DNA of 20,600 nucleotides, taken from contig JAKLJF010000009.1 of NCBI GenBank assembly GCA_023151335.1, forward strand, positions 1 through 20,600, in the 5' to 3' direction. Origin of the DNA: Thermoanaerobaculia bacterium. GTDB taxonomy: Bacteria > Bacteroidota > Bacteroidia > Chitinophagales > Saprospiraceae. Below the pieces are notes generated by a model that saw only the letters and a list, made by a program, of their open reading frames with translations, did no database searches and was not told the DNA's origin. Both the position numbers and the translations under genes were made by a program. This document shows positions 7,583 through 14,930 of the stretch, piece by piece; positions within the stretch are counted from its first letter, which is position 1, and each line of letters opens with the position of its first letter.

Positions 7583-8641
7583 ATGGAAGAGGGCCGTTAT
7601 CGGGAAGCGATATCCGGCCTCAGACAAGCCTTGGCCATAGCCCACCGGCACGATCTCAATCCGAAAATTCAATCGTTTTACCAGGCCCTGGCCGATTGTT
7701 ACCGTTACACCGGTCTGGTACGGAAGGCACTGGAGTATCAGGAAAGAGCCTACCTGATAGAGCGGCATATCTTCAGCGAGGAGCGCCTGCACAGCATTGA
7801 CGAATTGGAAATCCGTTACCAAACCGCCGAAACGGAAAAACAATTAGCGCTGGCCGAAAACGAAAACCTGCACAAGGCGCGCCAACTACTCCAACTCCGC
7901 TGGGCCATCACATTGCTGGCGGCCGGGTTGTTATTTGCCGTTTTGTTGCTCCTGCTGTTCCGGCAGCAAAAAAAAGTAGCCCGGCTCATGACTGCCCGCG
8001 AACGGACCGAACACGAACTGGCGCTAACAATACTTCAGGCTGAAAAGGAGTTTGCCGCCCTGCAAGCCTTGTTCGCCGGTCAGGAGCAGGAACGCCGGCG
8101 CATCGCCAACGACCTGCACGACAGTCTTGGCGGGCTGTTGTACGCCACCCGGCTGCAACTGTCGGGCGGGCACTCGGATAAGGCCCGCCTAACCCTCGAA
8201 ACGGCAATGGCCGAGAACCGGCGCATCAGCCAGGACCTGCTGCCGCCGGCCCTGGCTCGCCTGGGCCTGTTCGCGGCCCTGCGCGAATGGCGCGGGCAAT
8301 TCGAACAAACCTTCGGTCTGCCGGTGCGCCTCGAACTGCCGGAACAGGATATTGTCCTGCCTGATGAAACGACCACCGCGCTGTTCCGCATCGCCCAGGA
8401 GTTGATGAACAATGCCGCCAAACACGCCGGGGCGGATTGGGTGTCGGTGCGGATCGTCCCCAAAGCCGGCAGGCTTTACCTGCTGGTGGAAGACAACGGT
8501 GCTGGTTTTGACGCATCGACCCTGCCGGAAACGGCTTTCAAGACCGTGCGATCGCGGGTTCGGCTGCTGGGCGGGCAGTTGCGGGTGGAGAGTGTGATAG
8601 GGCGGGGGACGACGGTGGCGGTGGAGATACCCGTACGGTAA
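7583..8641 (+). CDS. TPR sensor histidine kinase, C-terminal kinase part (HisKA_3 / HATPase)
   Basis: Coding continuity runs back to 7475; ATG 7583 is only the first in-frame Met if this half were translated alone. The reading holds the last TPR units (MEEGRYREAISGLRQALAIA; ALADCYRYTGLVRKALEYQE), a coiled-coil-like linker, one membrane span (WAITLLAAGLLFAVLLLLLF, ~397-416 of the joined protein), then the HisKA_3 box ERRRIANDLHDSLGG with phospho-acceptor H469. The HATPase domain shows the N box ELMNNAAKH and the G1 box VEDNGAGFD. This is the NarX/LytS-like class that partners NarL-type regulators, which fits the gene just upstream. The last ~70 codons recur at 10848-11060. If the frame break is real, the kinase half lacks its sensor and signal peptide. 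Confidence 0.88.
   Translation: MEEGRYREAISGLRQALAIAHRHDLNPKIQSFYQALADCYRYTGLVRKALEYQERAYLIERHIFSEERLHSIDELEIRYQTAETEKQLALAENENLHKARQLLQLRWAITLLAAGLLFAVLLLLLFRQQKKVARLMTARERTEHELALTILQAEKEFAALQALFAGQEQERRRIANDLHDSLGGLLYATRLQLSGGHSDKARLTLETAMAENRRISQDLLPPALARLGLFAALREWRGQFEQTFGLPVRLELPEQDIVLPDETTTALFRIAQELMNNAAKHAGADWVSVRIVPKAGRLYLLVEDNGAGFDASTLPETAFKTVRSRVRLLGGQLRVESVIGRGTTVAVEIPVR
8438..8596 (+). repeat. Direct repeat copy A (kinase 3' end)
   Basis: These 159 bases match 10860-11018 with five substitutions by my count. 8438-8541 (104 bases) and 8561-8596 (36 bases) are identical. All five changes are at third codon positions and synonymous in the kinase frame. Confidence 0.92.
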
Positions 8642-8674
8642 AGCCAAAAGGAAGATGGCGCCCGGGTCATGGAA

Positions 8675-8723
8675 ATACTCGGAAGTGAGTATAGGCCTTG
8701 GAAACGCAGAAGGGCTACTTTTG
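8675..8723 (+). promoter_or_regulatory. Dyad operator plus -7 box before the lipoprotein gene
   Basis: The inverted repeat ATACTC-GGAAGT-GAGTAT (8675-8692) is followed after exactly 23 bases by TACTTTTG (8716-8723), a perfect TAnnTTTG box; the ATG is 72 bases further. No convincing -33 TTG is present at the right spacing. The dyad centre lies roughly 45 bases before the expected transcription start, which suits an activator such as a LuxR-type regulator. The same layout recurs at 11069-11117. Confidence 0.65.
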
Positions 8724-8795
8724 ATATTTATTTTGAGCATCTAAAGTATACCCAAAAGACAAACAGCGAATCGCTGAAAGACAAAACAATATACC

Positions 8796-10832
8796 ATGAA
8801 AAAATTCCTTCCACTTGTCCTCACTTGCCTGGCCGTATTTGCCTGCCAGAAAGAAAACAACGATCCCCAGATTCCAGCAGATGGCAACGCCCATTATCTG
8901 GGCAAACAAACGCTGCACCCCCTCTCGATGTCCGCCATCGATTTAAGTACGATCCCGCAAGTGTCGGACCAGGACTTCCCGTTCGGGTTTATCGTAAAAA
9001 AAGAAACTTACGAAAAGGGTTTTTTAAGCGCCGATACCGTTCAAGTTACCGGCGAATTCGGTTCTTTATTTTTTTTAGTCCCGGAAAACACGTCGGGAGA
9101 ATATGTGCTCCATATCCCTTCGGCGGTCAAGAAGGAATATCTCAAACTTGACCTTCTCATTCAACCGCTCCCACCGGTTTCGAATCCTGAAATATACCTG
9201 AAAGAAATCATGGATAATCTTTTTACCCCGGAGACGGAACTGCTGGAAATTGCCGATGCGGTCAAAGACATGCCTTTTCCGCGAAACGCCTGGAAAGATA
9301 TTAATAAGTTAAAATATTACGCAAATCATGCGAGAAATCTGATAGATGTCTGTACGCCTCAGGAAAAAGCCATTGTTGCGAAATATGTCCAGGCCAACGA
9401 GCAGCTGTTTGCGCCGCTAATCAATCCCATTGAATTGATTGATTCGACGAATATCAGCAGAAGTACCAATCCATCATTTAACGATGGTGTTAAAGATTTT
9501 GTTGAATCATCAAATAGACTTGCATTAGCCTCCGCATTAGTTGGCACCATTCTTCTTTTTACTGTCCCGGGTCTTGCAATTAAGGCATTGGGCGCTGCTT
9601 TAGTAGTATTTGCCCTATATACTCATTGCGATATGGTAAGAGTGCTAATCGATAAAATTCTTTGTGCTATTGGAGTGTTTGTAGAACATATACTACCTGG
9701 GGTACATTCAGAACAGATACTACCCAGAAATGGATTAGAGTTTATAAGTGATAAAAACTTCGTACTTATTACATCTGCCGAGTGGAGAACAATATATAAA
9801 GGAGACCTCACTTCGAAAGAGCCGATTGTCGTCAGTTTTATACAAGCTTTAGATCTGAATCGATCAATCTGGAATTCATTACAATCCATATCGTCAAAGT
9901 TTTTCGAAGGAGAATTTCCCCATATTGATAAATTAGACGACTACAAGGTCAAAAACCTGGGCGAAGGCGCCACCCATCTTGATGTTGAATACAACGGAAA
10001 CAATCCGCTCGTTACCCTGAAAAATACCAGCGTGGCGAACAATCGGCTGGTAGTTGCCTTTTCAACGGATGCGGCGACAACCCAGGATTTTACATTTGAC
10101 CTGGTGTACGACGATGGCGAAACGCAACTGAAAAAAACCATCCAGGCCAAGGTCATACCGCCAGGTGTGCCAAAGGTGCAAACCATTCCGGCAAGCAACA
10201 TCACGGCCTCCTCGGCCCAAATCGGCGGCAACGTAACCGACGACGGCGGCACGGCAGTTGCGGTCCGCGGAGTGTGCTGGAGCGCAAGTCCGGGCCCGAC
10301 GATTACCAACAGCATATCCCAAAGTGGTAGCGGAACGGGTAGTTTTAGCAGCACCATTACAGGGTTGACGGATAATACAAAATATTATGTGCGTGCTTTT
10401 GGAACGAATGACAACGGTACTGGATATGGTGATGAGGTCACTTTTACTACCTTGACTGGTTGTGGAGAGCCACCTAAAATATTGAGCTTTACCTCAAGTT
10501 GTCAAAACAACCGAGTCACTACCGAAATAACTTTCATTGACTCCGACGGTCCGGGAATAGAAACTTATGCTCAGGTTACAGAATGGGTTATTCCGTATGG
10601 TCAATTTTATGATGGACAATGGCATGTAACAGGTAATTTTATTAATGCTAGTTTGAAAAGCGGCACCAAATCTGATGGTGTACTTGTTGTAACAGAGGTT
10701 TTTACTGTCAGTTGCGTCCAAACTTCACAAAATCCGGTTTATATTGAATATCCAACAAGGCTTGCACTTACCGATAAATGTGGAAATAAGACTGATTGGA
10801 TATATTTCACTGCCTCGTACTGGTATCATTAA
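8796..10832 (+). CDS. Putative lipoprotein with a hydrophobic segment and an Fn3-like domain
   Basis: A 678-aa protein of unknown function. The N-terminus MKKFLPLVLTCLAVFAC fits a lipoprotein signal with lipidation at C17 (VFAC lipobox). Residues ~40-230 are not recognised. A long hydrophobic stretch at ~242-279 (from LALASALVG to VVFALYTHC) could be one or two membrane helices, which is unusual for an outer-membrane lipoprotein. Residues ~459-556 form a Bacteroidota-type Fn3-like domain (GVCWSASPGPTI ... YYVRAFGTNDNGTGYG). The Cys-containing C-terminal ~120 residues are unrecognised, and there is no T9SS tail. About 9420-9950 and 10330-10830 are visibly richer in A+T than the flanks and than 9950-10330, so the gene looks mosaic. 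It sits between the kinase and a repeated kinase tail, under its own dyad promoter. Confidence 0.8.
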   Translation: MKKFLPLVLTCLAVFACQKENNDPQIPADGNAHYLGKQTLHPLSMSAIDLSTIPQVSDQDFPFGFIVKKETYEKGFLSADTVQVTGEFGSLFFLVPENTSGEYVLHIPSAVKKEYLKLDLLIQPLPPVSNPEIYLKEIMDNLFTPETELLEIADAVKDMPFPRNAWKDINKLKYYANHARNLIDVCTPQEKAIVAKYVQANEQLFAPLINPIELIDSTNISRSTNPSFNDGVKDFVESSNRLALASALVGTILLFTVPGLAIKALGAALVVFALYTHCDMVRVLIDKILCAIGVFVEHILPGVHSEQILPRNGLEFISDKNFVLITSAEWRTIYKGDLTSKEPIVVSFIQALDLNRSIWNSLQSISSKFFEGEFPHIDKLDDYKVKNLGEGATHLDVEYNGNNPLVTLKNTSVANNRLVVAFSTDAATTQDFTFDLVYDDGETQLKKTIQAKVIPPGVPKVQTIPASNITASSAQIGGNVTDDGGTAVAVRGVCWSASPGPTITNSISQSGSGTGSFSSTITGLTDNTKYYVRAFGTNDNGTGYGDEVTFTTLTGCGEPPKILSFTSSCQNNRVTTEITFIDSDGPGIETYAQVTEWVIPYGQFYDGQWHVTGNFINASLKSGTKSDGVLVVTEVFTVSCVQTSQNPVYIEYPTRLALTDKCGNKTDWIYFTASYWYH

Positions 10833-10847
10833 TAAAAGTCGGGGTTA

Positions 10848-11060
10848 GCGGGCGGCGACTGGGTGTCGGTGCGGATCGTCCCCAAAGCCGGCAGGCTTTA
10901 CCTGCTGGTGGAAGACAACGGTGCTGGTTTTGACGCATCGACCCTGCCGGAAACGGCTTTCAAAACCGTGCGCTCCCGCGTACGGCTGCTGGGCGGGCAG
11001 TTGCGGGTGGAGAGTGTGCCGGGCAAAGGAACCGGTGTACACGTCGAGGTACCCATTTAA
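10848..11060 (+). pseudogene. Truncated histidine kinase 3' end (HATPase fragment)
   Basis: In frame from 10848 the reading is AGGDWVSVRIVPKAGRLYLL, continuing through VEDNGAGFD to a TAA at 11058-11060, about 70 codons. It covers only the C-terminal part of a HATPase domain. There is no start or upstream kinase sequence; a stop lies five codons before 10848. It repeats the end of the kinase at 8641 almost exactly but has a different last segment (VPGKGTGVHVEVPI against VIGRGTTVAVEIPVR). All nucleotide differences in the repeated part are synonymous, so it came from a selected coding copy, probably a paralogous kinase whose 5' part was deleted. Confidence 0.85.
10860..11018 (+). repeat. Direct repeat copy B (kinase 3' end)
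   Basis: Partner of 8438-8596 at an offset of 2422 bases, with five synonymous differences. Weaker, protein-level similarity (AGxDW) extends left to 10848. Confidence 0.92.
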
Positions 11061-11068
11061 GCAGTAAA

Positions 11069-11117
11069 TTACTCAGATGTGAGTATCGGCAGAGTGCTCC
11101 CCGGGCCGATACTTTTG
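11069..11117 (+). promoter_or_regulatory. Dyad operator plus -7 box before the collar/cohesin operon
   Basis: The inverted repeat TACTC-AGATGT-GAGTA (11070-11085), followed by T at 11086, is separated by 23 bases from TACTTTTG (11110-11117). Spacing and box are the same as in the promoter at 8675-8723. The -7 box here also sits in the loop of a 7-bp inverted repeat CCGGGCC/GGCCCGG (11101-11107 / 11117-11123). The ATG follows 135 bases later; the leader between shows nothing else recognisable. Confidence 0.65.
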
Positions 11118-11252
11118 GCCCGGATATTCGCCGGTAAGCGTGCAGGCCTGGTCGCCGGGTTGTGTCAACTGCGTGTTGGCGCCTCAGGGGATATTTTAAC
11201 CTTTTTAAACTTGCAAAATCCACTCGTAATCAGATTTTTAAATCGTCGTCTC

Positions 11253-12107
11253 ATGAAAAAAACGTTACTATTTAGAACGGTGTTCCTAAGCTTGGGCGTG
11301 CTGCTTTCCCTCGACGCAGTGGCCCAAAATGTCGGCATCAACGATGACAACTCCGCGCCCGACCCCAACGCCATGCTCGATGTGAAATCTGCCAGTAAAG
11401 GCGTGTTGTTCCCCAGGCTCACCACGGCGCAGCGCAACACGCTCGGCGTCGCCAACCCCACGGAGGGTATGCTGGTGTTTGATACTGACGTGGAAGCCTT
11501 TTTTTATTTCACCAACAGCGCCTGGGTGCAGTTATCGACGGGGGCCGGCGGCGCCGTGCCGGTTGGTACCATCTTACCCTTTGCCGGCGCGGTGACCGAC
11601 AATGGTATGGTGGTGGAACCCGTATCAGGTTACCTGCTTTGTAATGGCGCCGAGATCACCAGCCTGCAATACCCTGCCCTCAAAGGTGTTTTGCTGACGG
11701 CATGGGGCGACGGCGATGATACCGACCTGAATACCGTGAACCTGCCCGACCTGCGGGGTATGTTTCTGCGCGGGGTATCGGGACCGCGTGGCGACGGAAA
11801 AGAGGATCCGGATGATACCGGCAGAACGACTATGTTGCCGGGTGGCAATACGGGCGACAATGTGGGTTCTTATCAGGGGGATCAGTTCAGTTCGCACAAT
11901 CACGGTGGGGGCGATCACCGGCACGGCCAGCCATTTAGCGGTTACTTTTATTACAGGCCGGGCGCCGGAGGCTGGGATGTAAGTAGCAATAACGGGGAAG
12001 TTCATGCATCCAGTTATACCAGTTATTCCGGCGAAATTATCAGCTACCAGGGTGGCGCCGAAACTCGTCCCCGCAACGCCAACGTCTACTACATCATCAA
12101 ATACTGA
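11253..12107 (+). CDS. Secreted phage tail collar domain-containing protein
   Basis: A 284-aa exported protein. Residues 1-25 form a signal peptide (FLSLGVLLSLDAVAQ). Residues ~26-95 follow the Bacteroidota pattern VGI...PNAMLDVKSASKGVLFPRLTTAQR...GMLVFDT, often found at the N-terminus of tail-fibre-like surface proteins. Residues ~103-284 are a phage tail collar / microcystin-dependent-protein-like domain: GYLLCNGAEI (~126-135), VNLPDLRGMFLRG (162-174), the His-rich SSHNHGGGDHRHG (213-225, possible metal binding) and a typical C-terminus ETRPRNANVYYIIKY. There are no phage structural genes nearby, so this is a domesticated surface or adhesion module rather than a prophage (inference). It ends 22 bases before the next gene, so the two are probably co-transcribed. 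The frame extends upstream to 11079, but the signal peptide fixes the start at 11253. Confidence 0.88.
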   Translation: MKKTLLFRTVFLSLGVLLSLDAVAQNVGINDDNSAPDPNAMLDVKSASKGVLFPRLTTAQRNTLGVANPTEGMLVFDTDVEAFFYFTNSAWVQLSTGAGGAVPVGTILPFAGAVTDNGMVVEPVSGYLLCNGAEITSLQYPALKGVLLTAWGDGDDTDLNTVNLPDLRGMFLRGVSGPRGDGKEDPDDTGRTTMLPGGNTGDNVGSYQGDQFSSHNHGGGDHRHGQPFSGYFYYRPGAGGWDVSSNNGEVHASSYTSYSGEIISYQGGAETRPRNANVYYIIKY

Positions 12108-12129
12108 GCATACCAAAACAACAGGCATC

Positions 12130-14178
12130 ATGAGAAAAGTATACCTGCTCGTGACGCTCCTTGGGCTGCCGGTATGGGTCAGGCTGTCGGCGCAGGGAAG
12201 TTTCACCACCACCTCCGGCGCATCGGTCCGCGTGACCGGCGCCGCTCATATAAAACTCCACAACACCCATTGGAACAACGGCGGCGTTTTCGCGGCGGGC
12301 GGCAGTACGGTGGAAGTTTCGGGCAGCCAGGTAGCGGGCAGCCAGATCGCCGGCGCTGGAACGGATGTATTTAATCATCTGAAGATCAACCGCTCTGCCG
12401 GAAATGTCACCCTGCAAAAAGATATCGCGGTAAACCAGAGCCTCGTTTTTTCGGCAGGCTTGTTCGACCTCGGCGGCTATGATGTCACACTGAACCAACC
12501 CGGCGGCACGCTATCCGGCGAAAACGAAAACAGCCGGATTTTTTCCACTTCTACGGGCGAAGTAAAACTGACCCTCGGCCTCAACGCGCCCAACCAGCAA
12601 AACCCCGGCGCGCTCGGCGCGGTCATTACCTCGGCGGCCAACCTGGGCGCGACCACCATCCGGCGTGGCCACTTTTCCTATGCCGGGGCCTGCGACGGCA
12701 GTATCCGGCGTTATTTCATAATTGAACCGGCCAACAACACCGGCCTGAACGCCACGCTGCGTTTCTACTATTTCGACGCCGAGCTGAACGGGGTTCCTGA
12801 AAACGACCTTGCCCTCTACCGCAGCGACGACGGCGGCGCCAGCTGGACGCTCGTGGGATACGACACCCGGAACGCGACGGAGAATTGGGTGGAAAAAACA
12901 GGCATCAATTCCTGCTCTATGTGGACGCTGGCTTGCCACCGCGCATTCGGCGGAACCATACAATGGTCGGACGACCTGGCGACCCCGGTGCAACAGGCTG
13001 CCGTAAATATTACCGGCAGCGCCAACGGAAGCAGCCAGGTTGATGCCTACGGAAATTACACCCTGCTTTTGCCGGTATCGTCCGGCAATTTCACCATCAA
13101 ACCCGTCAAAAACACCGACCGCCTCAACGGCGTGACGGTGGGCGACGCCCTGGCCATTCAGCAACACCTGACCAATATCAACCCGATCAGCGATACCTAC
13201 AAAATGATCGCCGCCGACGTGAACCGGAGCAATACGCTCTCCACCCTCGACGCCCTGCTCCTCAAACAGTGTTTGTTGAGCAACCCGGCGGCCAACAACA
13301 TCTTTAACGTGTTCTGGCGCTTTGTGCCGCAAAGCTGGACGCCTGTGCTGCCGCCCTGGGGCTTCCCCGAACAGATCGACCTGACGGGGGTGAGCAGCCA
13401 TCAGAGCGGACTGGATTTTTACGGGGTGAAGATCGGCGACGTGGTGAACGGCGATGCAAACCCGGCGAATTTCGGAGCGGGTGATCCATTGGTTTTCCGG
13501 GTGCAGGATCGCGTGCCGCGGGCCGGCGAGACTGTGGAGGCTGAGTTCAGAGCCGATCAAATGGATGATGTGGCTGCCTTGCAGTTTGCCCTGCAATTTG
13601 ATCCTGCCGCGCTGCAATTCGAGGGGGTGGATATGTTGGGTGGCTTGCCCGTTTCGTTGGATAATTTTGGTTTATTCAATATTTACGAAGGAGAGATCCG
13701 GGTAGTTTGGGGGCAGGAAAGAGGTGTGGCGCTGGCCGAAGCGGCCCCGGTATTCCGGCTGAAGTTTACAGTTTTGGAGAGCGGCCGGAAGTTGAGCGAG
13801 GTGATGAAGATGAACGAGGAGGCGTTGCCGGGACGAGTGTACAACAGCGTGTTGGCGGAGTCGGGGGTGGCGTTGCGGTTTGGAGCGGTGAGCGGTACGG
13901 ATGTTTACGCCGGCTGGCAGCTGGCGTTACGCGCGCATCCCAACCCGTTCAGCGCGGCGACCACTATCGAATATTTCTTGCCGGGGCCCTGCGAAGCGCA
14001 GTTGCGCGTGTTCGACGCTTCGGGCCGGGAACTGTGGCGGACGAACAAATCCTGTCCCGCCGGCTGGAACGCCGAAACCGTCCGGCTGAACGGGCTGAGC
14101 GCACCGGGCGTTTTGTATTACGAACTGACGACGCCATTCGGCACGCGGACGGAACGGATGGCGCGGATGGGGAACTGA
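12130..14178 (+). CDS. T9SS-exported protein with dockerin-like and cohesin-like domains
   Basis: A 682-aa surface or secreted protein. Residues 1-22 are a signal peptide (LLGLPVWVRLSAQ). Residues ~23-275 form a beta-rich region of the kind seen in Bacteroidota autotransporter-like adhesins. Residues ~329-382 hold two dockerin-like calcium loops (DRLNGVTVGDALAIQQHL and DVNRSNTLSTLDALLLKQCL), and the common YGVKIGDVVNGDA motif follows at ~431-443. Residues ~453-585 look like a cohesin-type beta-sandwich (AALQFALQFDPAALQFEGV). The end, from ALRAHPNPF (~599) to 682, is a T9SS sorting domain. Having both partner domains in one chain suggests self-association or polymer-like assembly at the surface (inference). 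It is the second gene after the collar protein, under the dyad promoter. Start ATG 12130 begins the signal peptide. Confidence 0.88.
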   Translation: MRKVYLLVTLLGLPVWVRLSAQGSFTTTSGASVRVTGAAHIKLHNTHWNNGGVFAAGGSTVEVSGSQVAGSQIAGAGTDVFNHLKINRSAGNVTLQKDIAVNQSLVFSAGLFDLGGYDVTLNQPGGTLSGENENSRIFSTSTGEVKLTLGLNAPNQQNPGALGAVITSAANLGATTIRRGHFSYAGACDGSIRRYFIIEPANNTGLNATLRFYYFDAELNGVPENDLALYRSDDGGASWTLVGYDTRNATENWVEKTGINSCSMWTLACHRAFGGTIQWSDDLATPVQQAAVNITGSANGSSQVDAYGNYTLLLPVSSGNFTIKPVKNTDRLNGVTVGDALAIQQHLTNINPISDTYKMIAADVNRSNTLSTLDALLLKQCLLSNPAANNIFNVFWRFVPQSWTPVLPPWGFPEQIDLTGVSSHQSGLDFYGVKIGDVVNGDANPANFGAGDPLVFRVQDRVPRAGETVEAEFRADQMDDVAALQFALQFDPAALQFEGVDMLGGLPVSLDNFGLFNIYEGEIRVVWGQERGVALAEAAPVFRLKFTVLESGRKLSEVMKMNEEALPGRVYNSVLAESGVALRFGAVSGTDVYAGWQLALRAHPNPFSAATTIEYFLPGPCEAQLRVFDASGRELWRTNKSCPAGWNAETVRLNGLSAPGVLYYELTTPFGTRTERMARMGN

Positions 14179-14281
14179 TCGCGCCGTTCAATATTTGATC
14201 CTAATGTTAAATTCGACAAAACTGGCCTGTTTTTTGTACCTTTTATGGGGTAAGCAGGTGCAGGTTTTGAAATTAATGCCG

Positions 14282-14289
14282 TACATTTG
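14282..14289 (+). promoter_or_regulatory. Candidate -7 box at the head of the stem-loop region
   Basis: TACATTTG matches TAnnTTTG. The nearest upstream TTTG (14266-14269) is only 12 bases away, shorter than the usual spacing, so support is limited. If used, it would transcribe the stem-loop region. Confidence 0.25.
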
Positions 14290-14469
14290 ACCTGAAAATT
14301 TTAGACGCAACCGCGTTACTTGTATTTAATCCGTTTAATCCTCGTCTACATCTCGTGAGAGTCGAACCGTGAGGCATCTGTTTTTCCTCTCTTCGCTCTC
14401 CTTAATAACAGACCCGGCAGCAGCCGGAATGTTTGTTTGATCCGGATAACATCCTGTTCCTGAATGCAT

Positions 14470-14492
14470 AACTGCCTGCTAACGAGGCAGTT
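14470..14492 (+). terminator. Possible intrinsic terminator of the cohesin operon
   Basis: An 8-bp perfect stem AACTGCCT/AGGCAGTT with a 7-base loop, followed by TTC; the T run is four bases if the stem's last Ts are counted. It lies 292 bases after the cohesin gene stop. The short T run makes it weak. Confidence 0.35.
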
Positions 14493-14844
14493 TTCAGATT
14501 CTTAGCTATGAATGACTGACGGCAGCCGCCGTTTTCATATTTCTTTTTTATTCCATTTTAATCCGTTTTCCATCCTGGAAATTCGATTACCGCGCATATT
14601 GCGCGGATCGACTCGAGTTAAAAGTTATAATCTTGTGATCAGTCTCATTGCCCGTTTTCGGGCGCGCCTCATCAGAAGGGAGGCGTTGGGTTCTTTTGCA
14701 GAACCGTTCCTCCCGTTATTACCTTTCGGCACCCGGCCGGGCGGTTTTTTCGTTTTTGAGACCGTTTTTGTACATTCCAACTTTTTTTCTGCAAATAAAT
14801 ACCGTACCGCCCGCGGCAACGCCGGGAGCGGGAGTTTCTTTTGG

Positions 14845-14884
14845 GCCGGAACGGCGCGTGGCGAGCGCGTTGTTCCGGCTTTTT
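14845..14884 (+). terminator. Strong intrinsic terminator-like hairpin
   Basis: An 8-bp perfect GC-rich stem GCCGGAAC/GTTCCGGC (14845-14852 / 14872-14879) encloses further self-complementary CGCG segments and is followed directly by five T (14880-14884). It ends only 46 bases before the ATG at 14931, so it either ends an upstream RNA or attenuates the surface-protein gene. Confidence 0.6.
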
Positions 14885-14930
14885 CAATTTTGGTAAACCG
14901 CTTCATCCATAACCAAAAAAATGGTTGATT

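Larger units (their letters stand above)
14179..14930. other. Non-coding, stem-loop-rich stretch before the giant surface-protein genes
   Basis: No frame here gives a credible protein. Perfect short hairpins are at 14414-14427, 14470-14492, 14519-14532, 14590-14606, 14650-14663, 14665-14685, 14689-14705, 14732-14741 and 14845-14879. Those at 14470, 14519, 14732 and 14845 are followed by runs of T on the plus strand, as in intrinsic terminators. A possible -7 box is at 14282. It may be a series of terminators, a regulatory leader or a structured small RNA. Confidence 0.6.

Noticed and set aside
11079..11252. N-terminal extension of the collar protein
   Set aside because: It overlaps the promoter and leader and has no protein character; a signal peptide starts at 11253.
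11253..12107. Prophage or phage-tail-like injection cluster suggested by the collar domain
   Set aside because: There are no capsid, sheath, baseplate, terminase, integrase or lysis genes in the window, and the protein has a signal peptide.
14470..14492. Integron attC-type recombination site
   Set aside because: The hairpin lacks matching RYYYAAC / GTTRRRY core sites at its ends, and no integrase or cassette array is present.
14512..14928. A forward open frame of 138 codons in the stem-loop region
   Set aside because: Its translation is unpatterned and Arg/Phe-rich, other frames are equally open, and the stretch is dominated by perfect hairpins with T runs, so a non-coding role is more likely.
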